A stretch of 64,000 nt of DNA, taken from the NCBI RefSeq assembly GCF_004345665.1, contig NZ_SLWR01000004.1, forward strand, positions 1 to 64,000, written 5' to 3'. The translations under genes were made by a program, and so were the position numbers. A model generated the notes under the pieces. The model searched no databases. It was given only the letters and a program-made list of their open reading frames with translations, and had not been told where the DNA came from. Source of the stretch: Kribbella antiqua. GTDB taxonomy: Bacteria > Actinomycetota > Actinomycetes > Propionibacteriales > Kribbellaceae. Below, piece after piece: positions 6,093 through 14,709 of this stretch. Each line of letters begins with the position of its first letter. Position 1 is the stretch's first letter.

Positions 6093-8207
6093 GTGAGGAA
6101 ACTGCTGCTGCCTGCGTTGACCGCATTGATCTTGGCCGGGAGCTTTGTCGTTCCTGGATCGGCTTCGCAACCTGCACAGCCTGGGGTGATCAACACCTCG
6201 AGCGTGCGATCGGCCACGCTGGGCGAGGACATCAACTACAACGTCTACCTGCCGGCCGGGTACGCCGAGTCCACCAAGCGCTACCCCGTGCTCTACCTGC
6301 TGCACGGGCGCGGCGACTCGATGTCGGCGTGGACGCAGCTGAAGAGCCGGCTCGACGAGCTGATCAGCTCCGGTGAGATCCCGCCGACGATCGCGGTGAT
6401 GCCGGATGCGCCGTGGAGCAGCCGAGCCAGCTACTACGTCGACTCGGCGTACACGGGCAGTGATCCCGGGCGGCCGGTCGAGACCGCGTTCTTCCGCGAC
6501 CTGGTGCCGGCGATCGACGCGTCGTACCGGACGATCGCGGACCGCAACGGACGCGCGGTCGCCGGCTACTCGATGGGCGCGGCCGGCGCATTGCGGTACG
6601 CGATGGCGCATCCGGAGGTGTTCGGTGCGTCGATCGTGCTCAGCCCCGCGGTGTACTTCCCGCTGCCGCCGGCGGACTCGAGCGCTCGCGAATTCGGTGC
6701 CTTCGGCAAGGGCAAGGACCCGTTCAACGAGTCGGTCTACCTTCGGCTGAACTATCCGGCCGCTTTCAAGTCGTTCGCCGCGAAGGGCTTGCCGTCGCAT
6801 CTGTACATCGCGGTCGGCGACGACGAGTGGAAGAACCCGAAGCCGGCCGACTACACCCACGACCTCGACTTCGAGGCGCACGTGGTGTTCAACCAGGCGG
6901 TCCGCGTGCCGAACCTGACCAGCGAGTTCCGCGTCGTCGACGGCGGCCACGACTGGGACGTCTGGGGACCGACGTTCGTGGAGGGCGCGAAGTACATCTT
7001 CCAGTACGTCGGGAAGCCGCCCGCCGTACCGATGAAGGCATCGGTGATCGGGACGGCCGGCGAGGACCGGGCCGGCGGAATCGCGACCGATGCCTCCGGC
7101 AACGTTTATCAGGCGGCCGCTGCCGAGGGGTCGCTGGACGGATCGCCGTACGCCGGCGGGAAGGACGTCGGACTGATCAAGTACGCCCCGGACGGGACGC
7201 GGCAGTGGACGCGGTCGATCGGGACAAGTGGGACGGAACGCGCGTACGGCGTGGCGGTCGACGCGCAGGGGCGGGTCGTGGTCACGGGTTACACGAACGG
7301 CGATCTCGACGGCGGGCATGCGGGCAACACGACGGACGATGCGTTCGCGGTGCAGTACGACGGGGCCGGGAATCGCCTGTGGGTAAAGCAATTCGGCGTA
7401 CCCGGTGCGGCTGATCGCAGCTATTCGGTGGCGGTCGATGGGGACGCGATCTATCTCGGCGGTTACACGAAGGGCGCTTTGGGAGCGGCGAATCAGGGCG
7501 ACAAGGACGTGTTCCTCGCGCGGCTGAACAGCGACGGTCAGCAGGTGTGGCTGCGGCAGGCCGGCAGTGCGGGCGAGGAGAAGGGCATGGCTGTCGCTGC
7601 GTCCGGCGGTTCGGTGTATCTGGCGGGGATGACGGCCGGCAGCCTCGGTACGTCGTACGGCGGGGTGGACGGCTTTGTGACGCGATACTCGGCTGCTGGG
7701 GATGCTGTGTGGCTTCAGCAGTTCGGCACCACGGCGGCTGACGAGGCGTGGGGGTTGGCGGCGGATCCTTCCGGTGGTGTGTATCTGACGGGTTACAGCG
7801 CTGGTGACTTCTCGGGTGCGCTGGCGGGTGACAAGGACTTCATCGTCGCGCGCGTCGACCAGAACGGCGTACTGACGTGGCGGGATCAGTTCGGTACCAC
7901 GGGCAACGACAAGGGTGCGGCGGTGTCGGTGGACGGGTCGGGGAACCTCTACGTCGCGGGCTTCACCGATGGTGCGCTGGAGACGAGCATCGGCAAGTTC
8001 GACGGGGTGCTGGTGAAGTACGCGGCTGACCACACGCGGACGTGGACACGGCAGTTCGGAACCACTGAGGACGACGCGGCCGACGCGTTCGCTGAAGCCA
8101 ATGTGTACCTGACGAACGTGCCGGGCGGGACGCAGGTGTCGGGGCTGACGAACAACGATGTGTTCCGTACGGCGTTCAGTGCGGAAGGCGAGAACACCTC
8201 GCCCTGA
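6093..8207 (+). CDS. secreted esterase with C-terminal SBBP-type beta-propeller
   Basis: A 704-residue exported protein. Residues 1-26 form a signal peptide (RKLLLPALTALILAGSFVV, cleavage after ASA or nearby). Residues 35-310 form an esterase D/feruloyl-esterase-like alpha/beta hydrolase: LYLLHGRGDS at 67-76, nucleophile GYSMG at 158-162 (S160) and GGHDWDVW for the catalytic His. Residues 320-700 are about seven repeats of the SBBP beta-propeller type (for example GGIATDASGNVYQAA, GVAVDAQGRVVVTGY). It probably deacylates a plant polysaccharide or other ester outside the cell, with the propeller as binding module. The GTG start is supported by the signal peptide. The upstream palindrome suggests sugar-responsive control. 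Confidence 0.85.
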   Translation: MRKLLLPALTALILAGSFVVPGSASQPAQPGVINTSSVRSATLGEDINYNVYLPAGYAESTKRYPVLYLLHGRGDSMSAWTQLKSRLDELISSGEIPPTIAVMPDAPWSSRASYYVDSAYTGSDPGRPVETAFFRDLVPAIDASYRTIADRNGRAVAGYSMGAAGALRYAMAHPEVFGASIVLSPAVYFPLPPADSSAREFGAFGKGKDPFNESVYLRLNYPAAFKSFAAKGLPSHLYIAVGDDEWKNPKPADYTHDLDFEAHVVFNQAVRVPNLTSEFRVVDGGHDWDVWGPTFVEGAKYIFQYVGKPPAVPMKASVIGTAGEDRAGGIATDASGNVYQAAAAEGSLDGSPYAGGKDVGLIKYAPDGTRQWTRSIGTSGTERAYGVAVDAQGRVVVTGYTNGDLDGGHAGNTTDDAFAVQYDGAGNRLWVKQFGVPGAADRSYSVAVDGDAIYLGGYTKGALGAANQGDKDVFLARLNSDGQQVWLRQAGSAGEEKGMAVAASGGSVYLAGMTAGSLGTSYGGVDGFVTRYSAAGDAVWLQQFGTTAADEAWGLAADPSGGVYLTGYSAGDFSGALAGDKDFIVARVDQNGVLTWRDQFGTTGNDKGAAVSVDGSGNLYVAGFTDGALETSIGKFDGVLVKYAADHTRTWTRQFGTTEDDAADAFAEANVYLTNVPGGTQVSGLTNNDVFRTAFSAEGENTSP

Positions 8208-8211
8208 AAGA

Positions 8212-8286
8212 GTTTGGTGGGCTCCCCGGCCGCGTTCCGGCCGGGCGAGTCACGGCCGGACAACCACCTGACAGACGGGGAGCCCG
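8212..8286. repeat. Inverted repeat after esterase, distant copy D of palindrome family
   Basis: The left arm TTTGGTGGGCTCCCCGGCCG (8213-8232) is mirrored by CGGGGAGCCCGC (8277-8288). A GC-rich inner stem (CCGGCCG/CGGCCGG) lies between. The left arm is close to the TGGTGGGTTCCCCG stretch of copy B, so it may be a diverged member. Its position between convergent genes also suits a terminator. The interval 8287-8434 holds nothing else recognisable. Confidence 0.55.
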
Positions 8287-8434
8287 CTGAATACCTCATC
8301 ATGCTCAGCACCCGGAACACAACTCGTTCAGCCGTTTGTGTTCCCGTATTTCCAAACTACCTCTTGCAGATGCACAAGCATCCTGCACGTGCACGCGACA
8401 GGGCCCTTTGGAAGCGCTCTTTCTCCCCGGCGGG

Positions 8435-8995
8435 TCAGCGCGCCACGCACGTCACCAGGTGATCGTTGACCATCCCCGTGGCCTGCATCAAGGCATAGGC
8501 AGTGGTCGGTCCCACGAACACAAAACCCTTCTTCTTCAGGGCTTTTGACATCGCAACAGACTCGGGCGTCGTGGCCGGCACATCAGCCAGCGTCTTCGGT
8601 GCCTTCTGCTTCGCTGGGCTGAAGGACCACAGGAACTCGGTGAACTCGCCCTCCGCCAGCTCCAGCAACGCCCGCGCGTTGGTGATGGTCGCGTTGATCT
8701 TCAGCCGATTCCGGACTATCCCAGCATCCGCCATCAAGCGCTCGAAGTCGTCGGCGCCGTACTTCGCGATCACCGCCGGATCGAAGTGCGCGAACGCGGC
8801 CCGGAAGTTCTCCCGCTTCCGCAGGATGGTGATCCACGACAGCCCGGACTGGAACCCCTCCAGCGTCATCCGCTCGAACAACCCGCGGTCGTCGCGGATC
8901 TCCTTGCCCCACTCGTTGTCGTGATACTCGACGTACTCCGGCGCGGAGGTCGCCCACCCGCACCGCGGCTGCCCGTCCGGCCCGATCACACTCAC
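8435..8995 (-). CDS. tag: DNA-3-methyladenine glycosylase I
   Basis: A 186-residue base-excision repair enzyme that removes 3-methyladenine from alkylated DNA. Seen: PRCGWA (zinc Cys, C12), EYHDNEWG (zinc His), LFERMTLEGFQSGLSW (catalytic Glu region) and the C-terminal zinc pair in NDHLVTC. GTG at 8995 is the start. It overlaps the stop of the upstream SRPBCC gene as GTGA (8992-8995), indicating translational coupling. Confidence 0.95.
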   Translation of the reverse strand: MSVIGPDGQPRCGWATSAPEYVEYHDNEWGKEIRDDRGLFERMTLEGFQSGLSWITILRKRENFRAAFAHFDPAVIAKYGADDFERLMADAGIVRNRLKINATITNARALLELAEGEFTEFLWSFSPAKQKAPKTLADVPATTPESVAMSKALKKKGFVFVGPTTAYALMQATGMVNDHLVTCVAR

Positions 8996-9438
8996 CGCCA
9001 GACCTCCCGCACCAGCCGCCGCAACGAAACCCGCATCAACCACTCGAACACCGGCCGCACCACCGGCCACCCGGCAGCCCCAACTCTTCCCAGCGGCGGT
9101 ACGACGTCCTCCGCCCAGGTGAAGGTACTCCCGAACTCGGCCGGCGCGATCGCGAACGTCCCGGTGCCGCGGACCACGGTGCCGAGGTGCTCGACCGTGC
9201 ATTCGCGCGGTGGATCCCAGTGTGTGATGACCATGTGGTCAGTGAACCCGAAGCCACCGACAGAAGTCCGAGCCGCGACCCCGCCACCCACACCGACGCC
9301 GTCCTGCCCGGTCGCCCACACCCGCGTCAACAACATCCACCGCGACTGCCGCTCCCAATCCATCACGGCGTCCCACGCCTCATCCACCCCTAACGGCAAC
9401 CCGACAGAAGCCTCCACATGACAGCTGCGGGCAGCCAT
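8992..9438 (-). CDS. SRPBCC family protein (polyketide cyclase/START-like)
   Basis: A 148-residue single SRPBCC fold: the opening strand HVEASVGLPLGVDEAWDAVMDWERQSRW is typical, as is the C-terminal long helix (VRPVFEWLMRVSLRRLVREVW). Such proteins bind a hydrophobic ligand in a deep cavity, and the ligand is unknown. It ends in a GTGA overlap with tag and lies 54 bp downstream of the DivIVA-like gene, so it is probably part of that operon. Confidence 0.8.
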   Translation of the reverse strand: MAARSCHVEASVGLPLGVDEAWDAVMDWERQSRWMLLTRVWATGQDGVGVGGGVAARTSVGGFGFTDHMVITHWDPPRECTVEHLGTVVRGTGTFAIAPAEFGSTFTWAEDVVPPLGRVGAAGWPVVRPVFEWLMRVSLRRLVREVWR

Positions 9439-9492
9439 CAGTCACCCCACCAATCAGCCCGGTGAGGAAGGTGCATTCTTGGGGTTGGGTGG

Positions 9493-11910
9493 TTACTTCG
9501 GGCGGTGGTAGGCACCTTGGTCGGGTGCACCGGTCTGGCGGCCATTCTCTGCACCGTCTCCTTCGCCATGCTGATCGGCCTGGGCCTGCTGCCCGTTCTG
9601 CTGGGCTCCGGCCTCCGGCTGACCATGCGCGGGCCACACAGGCGCACTCGGCTGCTGGTCCGCGGGCGGCCAGAACTGCCACCCCTCCTGCTGAGCCTGC
9701 CCAAGCTCCGGCGCCGGCCGGGCCTGCTCATACGCCGCCCCCTGCCCGAACTCCTGACTCTCCGGCGCGGCCTGCTGGTCGTAGTACGCCTGCTGGTTCT
9801 GGTCGTAAGCCTGCTCATGCTGGCTGGCCTGCTGCGGGTCGTACTGAGCGGCCTGCGCCTGGTTGTACTGCGCAGCCTGCTGCTCATACGACGAGGGCTG
9901 CTGGTTGTACGCCGCTGACTGGGGCTGGTTGTACGGCGCGGGCTGCTCCTGCTGACCGGGCTGCGCCTGCTCGTACTGGCCCGGCTGCTCCTGCTGGTAC
10001 TGGGCAGGCTGTGCTTGAGGTTGCTGTGCAGACTGCTGCCACTGCGGAGCAGGCTCAGGCATAGTCCACTGCCCTTCCGCCGCAGGAGCAGTTGACTCCT
10101 CAGGCTGGAACCACAACGCCGGCCCACCCTGCTCCGGTACCTCCCGCGACGCCTCCGCCCGCTGGTACTCCACATGCGACGACTCCGCCGGCTGGTACCC
10201 CGCCTCGGGTGACTGCTGCTGGCGCGACTGCTGCTGCTCGCCCTGTGCTGCCTGAGGCTGGTTCTCGGCAGTCGACTGATCGGACTCGTCGTGCTGGAAC
10301 CACAACGCAGGCCCACCCTGCTCCGGAACCTGCTGCGAAGCCTCCGCCTGCTGATAGCCCGCCCGCGGGGATTGCCGCTGCTCGTACTCCGCCTCCGGCG
10401 CCTGCTGCTCGTACTCCGCCTCCGGCGCCTGCTGCTGGTAGCTCGTTGCGGGTGACTGCTGCTGATACTCCGCCTCGCGCGGCTGCGGCTGCTGCTTGGT
10501 GTCCTCGGGCGGCGCGGCCTGCGGCGGCGTGCCACCGGGCGACTGCTGCTCCTCCGGCTGGAACCACAGTGCGGGACCACCCTGCTGCGGAACCGACTGC
10601 GACGAGCCTGCCTGCTCGTACTCCGCCTCCGGCGACCCCGGCTGCTGACGCGTCGACTCAGGCGCCTGCGGCTGCTCGTACTGCTCCTCGGACGGCTGGG
10701 GCTGCTGACGCGCGGACTCGGGCGACTGCGGCTGCTGGTAGTCCGGCTCCTGCGACTGGTGCTGGTTGTCCGGTTGGGACGGCTGCTGAGGCCTCGGCTG
10801 CTCGAACGACGGCTGCGAAGACTCCTGCGGCTCGAACGACGGCTGCGCCGCCTGCTGCTCGTACGACGCCTGCGAGGACTCCTGCTCGAAGGGCGGCTGC
10901 GCTGCCTGCTCGTACGACGCTTGGGGGTCCTGCTGCTCGTACGACGCTTGGGGGTCCTGCTGCTCGTACGACGCCTGGGGGTTCTGCTGCTCGGCCGAGG
11001 GTTGCGGGGGCTCTTGCTCCTCGAATGACTGCTGCGAGGCTTCCGGCTGGGTGGACTCTGTCTGTGCAGGGCCGGAGGCGGGGGTCCGGCGGGGAGCGCC
11101 GGGCTGGGATTGGGCTTCCAGGAGGGCTCGGGCTTCTGCTTGCAGGCGCTCGTACTCGTCTGCTGCAACCGATGCCTCGGTCGCCTCATCACCCTCGGCC
11201 GAAGCCGAAGCAGCACCCGAAGCCGCAGCCGCAGCCGCCGCAGGAGCCGACTGGTCGGCGACCGCGTCCGGGCGGTCGGGCCGCCGCGTCGCGGTGCTCG
11301 GCTGGTCGAACTCGACCCCGGCCTGCTCCGATTCGAAGTCGGTCTGCTCCGGCCGACGCCCGAACTGTTCCGCCTCAACTCCAGCCGGCTGTCGTTCCAC
11401 ACCAGCCAGCCTCGGCACGACAGTGGCTTGGCCTGGCGCATCGCCCGCCTGGTCTGACTCGGGCTCCGCTTGACCTGGGTCGGGTTCGACGCGGGCTTGT
11501 TCGGTGGTGTCTGGTTCGGGGAAGTCGCCGCCGACGAGGATCGGCTGCTGGATGCCGGTGTCGTCGAAGTCGGCGGGGTCGTAGTCCGCGTTGGAGGTGA
11601 ACCCGGCACCGCCAGGGCCGTCCACGATCGGGGAGACCGCGCGCTCGAGGTCGGCGATCCGCCGGTCCCGCTCAGCGACCTCGCGGGCGACGCGCTCGAG
11701 CAGCGAGTCGACCTCGTCCATCCGGTAGCCGCGCAGCCCGACCGCGAACCGGGTCGACTCGATGTCGGTCGCGGTGAGCGTCTGCCGGGCCGGGACGCTC
11801 ACGTCGGGCCGGTCGTCGTACGCCGTACTCAGGGCACCCCAACGACCCGAGGCCACTACCGCGACAGCCCCGATCAACAGCACCACGATCAGCCCGAAGA
11901 ACCACATCAC
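9493..11910 (-). CDS. DivIVA-domain membrane protein with giant Q/P/E-rich repetitive tail
   Basis: An 805-residue protein. It has one N-terminal membrane segment (3-20, WFFGLIVVLLIGAVAVVA), then a DivIVA-like motif GLRGYRMDEVDSLLERV (59-75) and a short coiled coil to about 93. The remaining 700 residues are disordered and low complexity, rich in Gln, Pro, Glu, Ala, Ser and Tyr. They contain tandem nonamers YEQQDPQAS (about 315-333) and three copies of GGPALWFQ (444, 532 and 595). Homologues of the N-terminal part are usually 100-250 residues. The start is GTG 11910 or ATG 11907. The DivIVA part suggests a cell-pole or septum role, and the tail may mediate assembly. Neighbours (LOG, dapE, tag) match the mycobacterial Rv1202-Rv1210 order. 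Confidence 0.8.
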   Translation of the reverse strand: MMWFFGLIVVLLIGAVAVVASGRWGALSTAYDDRPDVSVPARQTLTATDIESTRFAVGLRGYRMDEVDSLLERVAREVAERDRRIADLERAVSPIVDGPGGAGFTSNADYDPADFDDTGIQQPILVGGDFPEPDTTEQARVEPDPGQAEPESDQAGDAPGQATVVPRLAGVERQPAGVEAEQFGRRPEQTDFESEQAGVEFDQPSTATRRPDRPDAVADQSAPAAAAAAASGAASASAEGDEATEASVAADEYERLQAEARALLEAQSQPGAPRRTPASGPAQTESTQPEASQQSFEEQEPPQPSAEQQNPQASYEQQDPQASYEQQDPQASYEQAAQPPFEQESSQASYEQQAAQPSFEPQESSQPSFEQPRPQQPSQPDNQHQSQEPDYQQPQSPESARQQPQPSEEQYEQPQAPESTRQQPGSPEAEYEQAGSSQSVPQQGGPALWFQPEEQQSPGGTPPQAAPPEDTKQQPQPREAEYQQQSPATSYQQQAPEAEYEQQAPEAEYEQRQSPRAGYQQAEASQQVPEQGGPALWFQHDESDQSTAENQPQAAQGEQQQSRQQQSPEAGYQPAESSHVEYQRAEASREVPEQGGPALWFQPEESTAPAAEGQWTMPEPAPQWQQSAQQPQAQPAQYQQEQPGQYEQAQPGQQEQPAPYNQPQSAAYNQQPSSYEQQAAQYNQAQAAQYDPQQASQHEQAYDQNQQAYYDQQAAPESQEFGQGAAYEQARPAPELGQAQQEGWQFWPPADQQPSAPVWPAHGQPEAGAQQNGQQAQADQHGEGDGAENGRQTGAPDQGAYHRPK
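10912..10992. repeat. 27-bp tandem repeat inside DivIVA-like gene
   Basis: Three consecutive 27-bp units begin at 10912, 10939 and 10966 with GTACGACGC. The first two are identical and the third differs by a few bases. They encode the nonamer YEQQDPQAS on the minus strand. The in-frame length suggests the tail varies by slippage or recombination. Confidence 0.9.
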
Positions 11911-12007
11911 GGGACCGATCGTGCCATGTCCCCCGAGTCAACCACGAAACCGGAGCCGCTTTCGGCTCTCGGCGAAGACACCACGACCGACAGCGAAGGC
12001 CCGAACG

Positions 12008-12877
12008 TCAGCTCCCATCGGACCCCAACCGCCGCGCTTCCCGGCGTTCCCGCGCTTCGGGGTTGTCGGCTTCGGCGACATCCCGCGCCGCAGCCGCTGC
12101 TGCTTCCTCCGCCGCGGCGTCAGCCTGCTCGCCGGCCTTGACGATGTAGCTGATCGCCTCGGCCACGTCATCGGTGACGATGAACATGTCCAGGTCCGCC
12201 TCCGAGATCTTGCCGTCCGTGAGCATCGTCTCGCGCAGCCAATCGACCAGCCCACCCCAGTACGACGTACCGAACAGGACCACCGGGAACGACGTCACCT
12301 TGCGGGTCTGCGCCAGCGTCAGCGCCTCGAACAGCTCGTCCAGCGTGCCGAAGCCGCCGGGCATCACCACGAACCCCTGCGCGTACTTCACGAACATCGT
12401 CTTGCGGGTGAAGAAGTAGCGGAAGTTCATGCCGATGTCGACCCACTCGTTCAGGCCGTTCTCGAAGGGCAGTTCGATGCCGAGGCCGACCGACACGCCG
12501 CCGGCCTCGGAGGCGCCCTTGTTCGCCGCCTCCATCACGCCCGGCCCACCGCCGGTGATCACCGCGTAGCCGGCACCGACCAGCTTCCGGCCGAACTCCT
12601 CCGCGGCGGCGTACATCGGGTCGTCGGGCTTGGTCCGGGCCGAGCCGAACACGCTGATCGCGGCCCCCAGCTCGGCGAGCATGCCGAACCCCTCGATGAA
12701 CTCTGACTGGATCCGCAGTACCCGCCACGGATCGGTGTGCACCCAGTCCGAGGGTCCGCGGCTGTCCAGCAGCCGCTGCTCCGAGGTCGACTGCTGCACC
12801 TGACTGCGCCGCATCACCACGGGCCCGCGCTGCTGGGCTCCGACGGGAGGACGGTCAGGATGAATGGGTTCTGCCAT
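12008..12877 (-). CDS. LOG family protein (TIGR00730), nucleoside monophosphate phosphoribohydrolase-like
   Basis: A 289-residue Rossmann-fold protein of the LONELY GUY family, which cleaves cytokinin-type riboside 5'-monophosphates to base and ribose phosphate. The signatures GGGPGVMEAANKGA and MPGGFGTLDELFE are intact, with an N-terminal extension of about 70 residues and an Ala/Glu-rich C-terminal tail, as seen in the long actinobacterial form. It lies 25 bp downstream of dapE and 97 bp upstream of the DivIVA-like gene, so it probably sits in the same transcript. Its true actinobacterial substrate is not known. Confidence 0.9.
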   Translation of the reverse strand: MAEPIHPDRPPVGAQQRGPVVMRRSQVQQSTSEQRLLDSRGPSDWVHTDPWRVLRIQSEFIEGFGMLAELGAAISVFGSARTKPDDPMYAAAEEFGRKLVGAGYAVITGGGPGVMEAANKGASEAGGVSVGLGIELPFENGLNEWVDIGMNFRYFFTRKTMFVKYAQGFVVMPGGFGTLDELFEALTLAQTRKVTSFPVVLFGTSYWGGLVDWLRETMLTDGKISEADLDMFIVTDDVAEAISYIVKAGEQADAAAEEAAAAAARDVAEADNPEARERREARRLGSDGS

Positions 12878-12902
12878 GCCCCCAGGTTAGGACCTGGTCC
12901 AG

Positions 12903-13979
12903 TTACGAGCCCGCCGACGCAGGGGTGGTCAACCAAGAGGTCAGCCGCTGTTCACACAGCTCGATCTCCGCCTCGGGCACGAATTCATCCTGCTTGTGCG
13001 CGTACAGCGGATCCCCCGGTCCGTAGTTCACCGCCGGTACGCCGAGCAGCGTGAACCGGGCCACGTCGGTCCACCCGAACTTCGGCTTCGGCTCACCCCC
13101 GACCGCCTGCAGGAACGCCGCTGCGGCCGGCCGCTCCAGCCCAGGCAGTCCGCCGGGCGCCGAGTCCGTCACGACCAACTCGAACCCGTCGAACACCTCA
13201 CGCAGATGCGCCTCGGCCTCCGCCTCCGACCGGCTCGGCGCGAACCGGTAGTTGATCTCCACCGTGCACACATCCGGTACGACGTTCCCGGCGACACCGC
13301 CGTGGATCCCGACTGCGTTCAGCCCCTCGCGGTACTCCAGCCCGTCGATCGGCACCCGCCGGGGCTCGTACGCCGCCAGCCGCGCCAGGATCTCGCCCGC
13401 CGCGTGGATCGCGTTCGACCCCATCCAGGACCGCGCCGAATGCGCCCGCTCGCCGCGCGTGGTGACCTCGATCCGCATGGTCCCCTGGCACCCGGCCTCG
13501 ACCACCGCGTTGGACGGCTCCATCACGATCGCGAACACGCCTTCGAGGAGCTCGGGGTTCGACCGGGTCAGCTTGAACAGCCCGTTCCGCTCGGACTCGA
13601 CCTCCTCGCAGTCGTAGAACACGTACGTCACGTCCCGGTTCGGCTCGGCCAGCGTCGCCGCCAGCCGGAGCCCGACCGCGACCCCGCCTTTCATGTCGCA
13701 GGCACCGAGGCCATGGATCAGCCCGTCCGCGCGCCGCGCCGGCAGGTTGGCGTTCAGCGGCACGGTGTCCAGGTGCCCGGCGATGACGATCCGCTCGTCC
13801 CGCCCGAGGTCCGTCCGCGCGACCACCGTGTTCCCGTGCCGGAACACCTTCAGATGCGCGTACGACGAGAGCGCCGCCTCGACCTTGTTCGCCAGCTTCT
13901 CCTCGGTCCCGCTGACCGACTGGATGTCGACCAGCGCGGCGCACAATTCGGGGCCGGACTGACTCAGGTCAAGCTTCAC
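12903..13979 (-). CDS. dapE: succinyl-diaminopimelate desuccinylase
   Basis: A 358-residue M20-family zinc hydrolase that makes LL-diaminopimelate from its N-succinyl form, for lysine and peptidoglycan synthesis. Metal ligands are visible: H69 and D71 in AGHLDTVPL, D95 in GACDMKGG, and the Glu pair in YDCEEVES. GTG at 13979 follows the VOC gene stop by 2 bases, with AGAGGATT as ribosome site. DapD, the enzyme that adds the succinyl group, is encoded at 20297. The transaminase DapC is not seen in the window. Confidence 0.95.
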   Translation of the reverse strand: MKLDLSQSGPELCAALVDIQSVSGTEEKLANKVEAALSSYAHLKVFRHGNTVVARTDLGRDERIVIAGHLDTVPLNANLPARRADGLIHGLGACDMKGGVAVGLRLAATLAEPNRDVTYVFYDCEEVESERNGLFKLTRSNPELLEGVFAIVMEPSNAVVEAGCQGTMRIEVTTRGERAHSARSWMGSNAIHAAGEILARLAAYEPRRVPIDGLEYREGLNAVGIHGGVAGNVVPDVCTVEINYRFAPSRSEAEAEAHLREVFDGFELVVTDSAPGGLPGLERPAAAAFLQAVGGEPKPKFGWTDVARFTLLGVPAVNYGPGDPLYAHKQDEFVPEAEIELCEQRLTSWLTTPASAGS

Positions 13980-13981
13980 GA

Positions 13982-14671
13982 TCAGGAATCCTCTGCCGCT
14001 GGTGGTAGGAACACGCAGAACTCGTTGCCCTCCGGATCGGCGCAGATATTCCACCCGATCTCGTCGTCCTTGGGCCGCAGCAGTTTCGCACCCGCGTCGA
14101 GCACCGGTTGCAGCGCGGGCGTGGTGACGTCCCAGTGAACCCTGTTCTTCACCGTCTTCGGCTCCGGCACCGGCACGAACACCCAGTACGCGAACGGCAG
14201 GCCCGGCACGTTCTCCAGCCAGTAATACGGCCTGCCTGGCCGACTACAGAACTCACCGCCGATCGCGCCCGCCCACCATCGCGCCTGCGCCTCCGGATCC
14301 GCCGCGTCCACCACCAGCTCCATCAGCCGGTACGACGGAACGGTCTCCCGGACGAAGCCGCAGAACTCACCACCCTCCGGGTCCGCCATCACCGTCCACC
14401 CCTGCTCATCGGACTCCGGCGTCAGTACGGTCGCGCCCTCTCGCTCCAAGTCCGCGATGGAGCCGGTCTGCACGTCCAGGTGGACCCGGTTCTTCACGGT
14501 GTGCGGCTCCGGAACCGTGTTGATCCAGAGGGTCTTCTCGGGGGTGTCGCCGACCAGCACATTCGGGTTGTCGGCCGGCGACGTCAGCCCAAGCACCTGC
14601 CCCCAGAACGCGACCATCGAACTGGGGTTGGTCGCGTCGATACACAGGTCCTTGAAACGGGCGATACTCAT
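13982..14671 (-). CDS. VOC family protein, tandem glyoxalase-like domains
   Basis: A 229-residue protein made of two glyoxalase/bleomycin-resistance-type halves. Each half has the same pattern: TVKNRVHLDV at about 58-67 and TVKNRVHWDV at about 173-182, followed by GWTVMADPEGGEFCGF and GWNICADPEGNEFCVF. This duplicated form is common in actinobacteria and generally has no assigned substrate. ATG 14671 is preceded by only a weak ribosome site. It is directly followed by dapE (2 bp), so the two genes are probably co-transcribed although functionally unrelated. Confidence 0.85.
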   Translation of the reverse strand: MSIARFKDLCIDATNPSSMVAFWGQVLGLTSPADNPNVLVGDTPEKTLWINTVPEPHTVKNRVHLDVQTGSIADLEREGATVLTPESDEQGWTVMADPEGGEFCGFVRETVPSYRLMELVVDAADPEAQARWWAGAIGGEFCSRPGRPYYWLENVPGLPFAYWVFVPVPEPKTVKNRVHWDVTTPALQPVLDAGAKLLRPKDDEIGWNICADPEGNEFCVFLPPAAEDS

Positions 14672-14709
14672 GCCCCAAACCCTAGTCGGCGCGACAGACA
14701 AACGACTGC

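Noticed and set aside
5322-8033. A long (about 900-codon) open frame on the minus strand opposite the enoyl-CoA hydratase and esterase genes
   Set aside because: Its composition is the Arg/Gly/Val/His-rich pattern of antisense reading in GC-rich DNA, while the plus-strand genes have clear domains, ribosome sites and a signal peptide.
10092-11600. A 500-codon Pro/Ala/Thr-rich frame on the plus strand
   Set aside because: It is the antisense of the repetitive DivIVA tail; its repetitive sequence follows from the repeats on the other strand.
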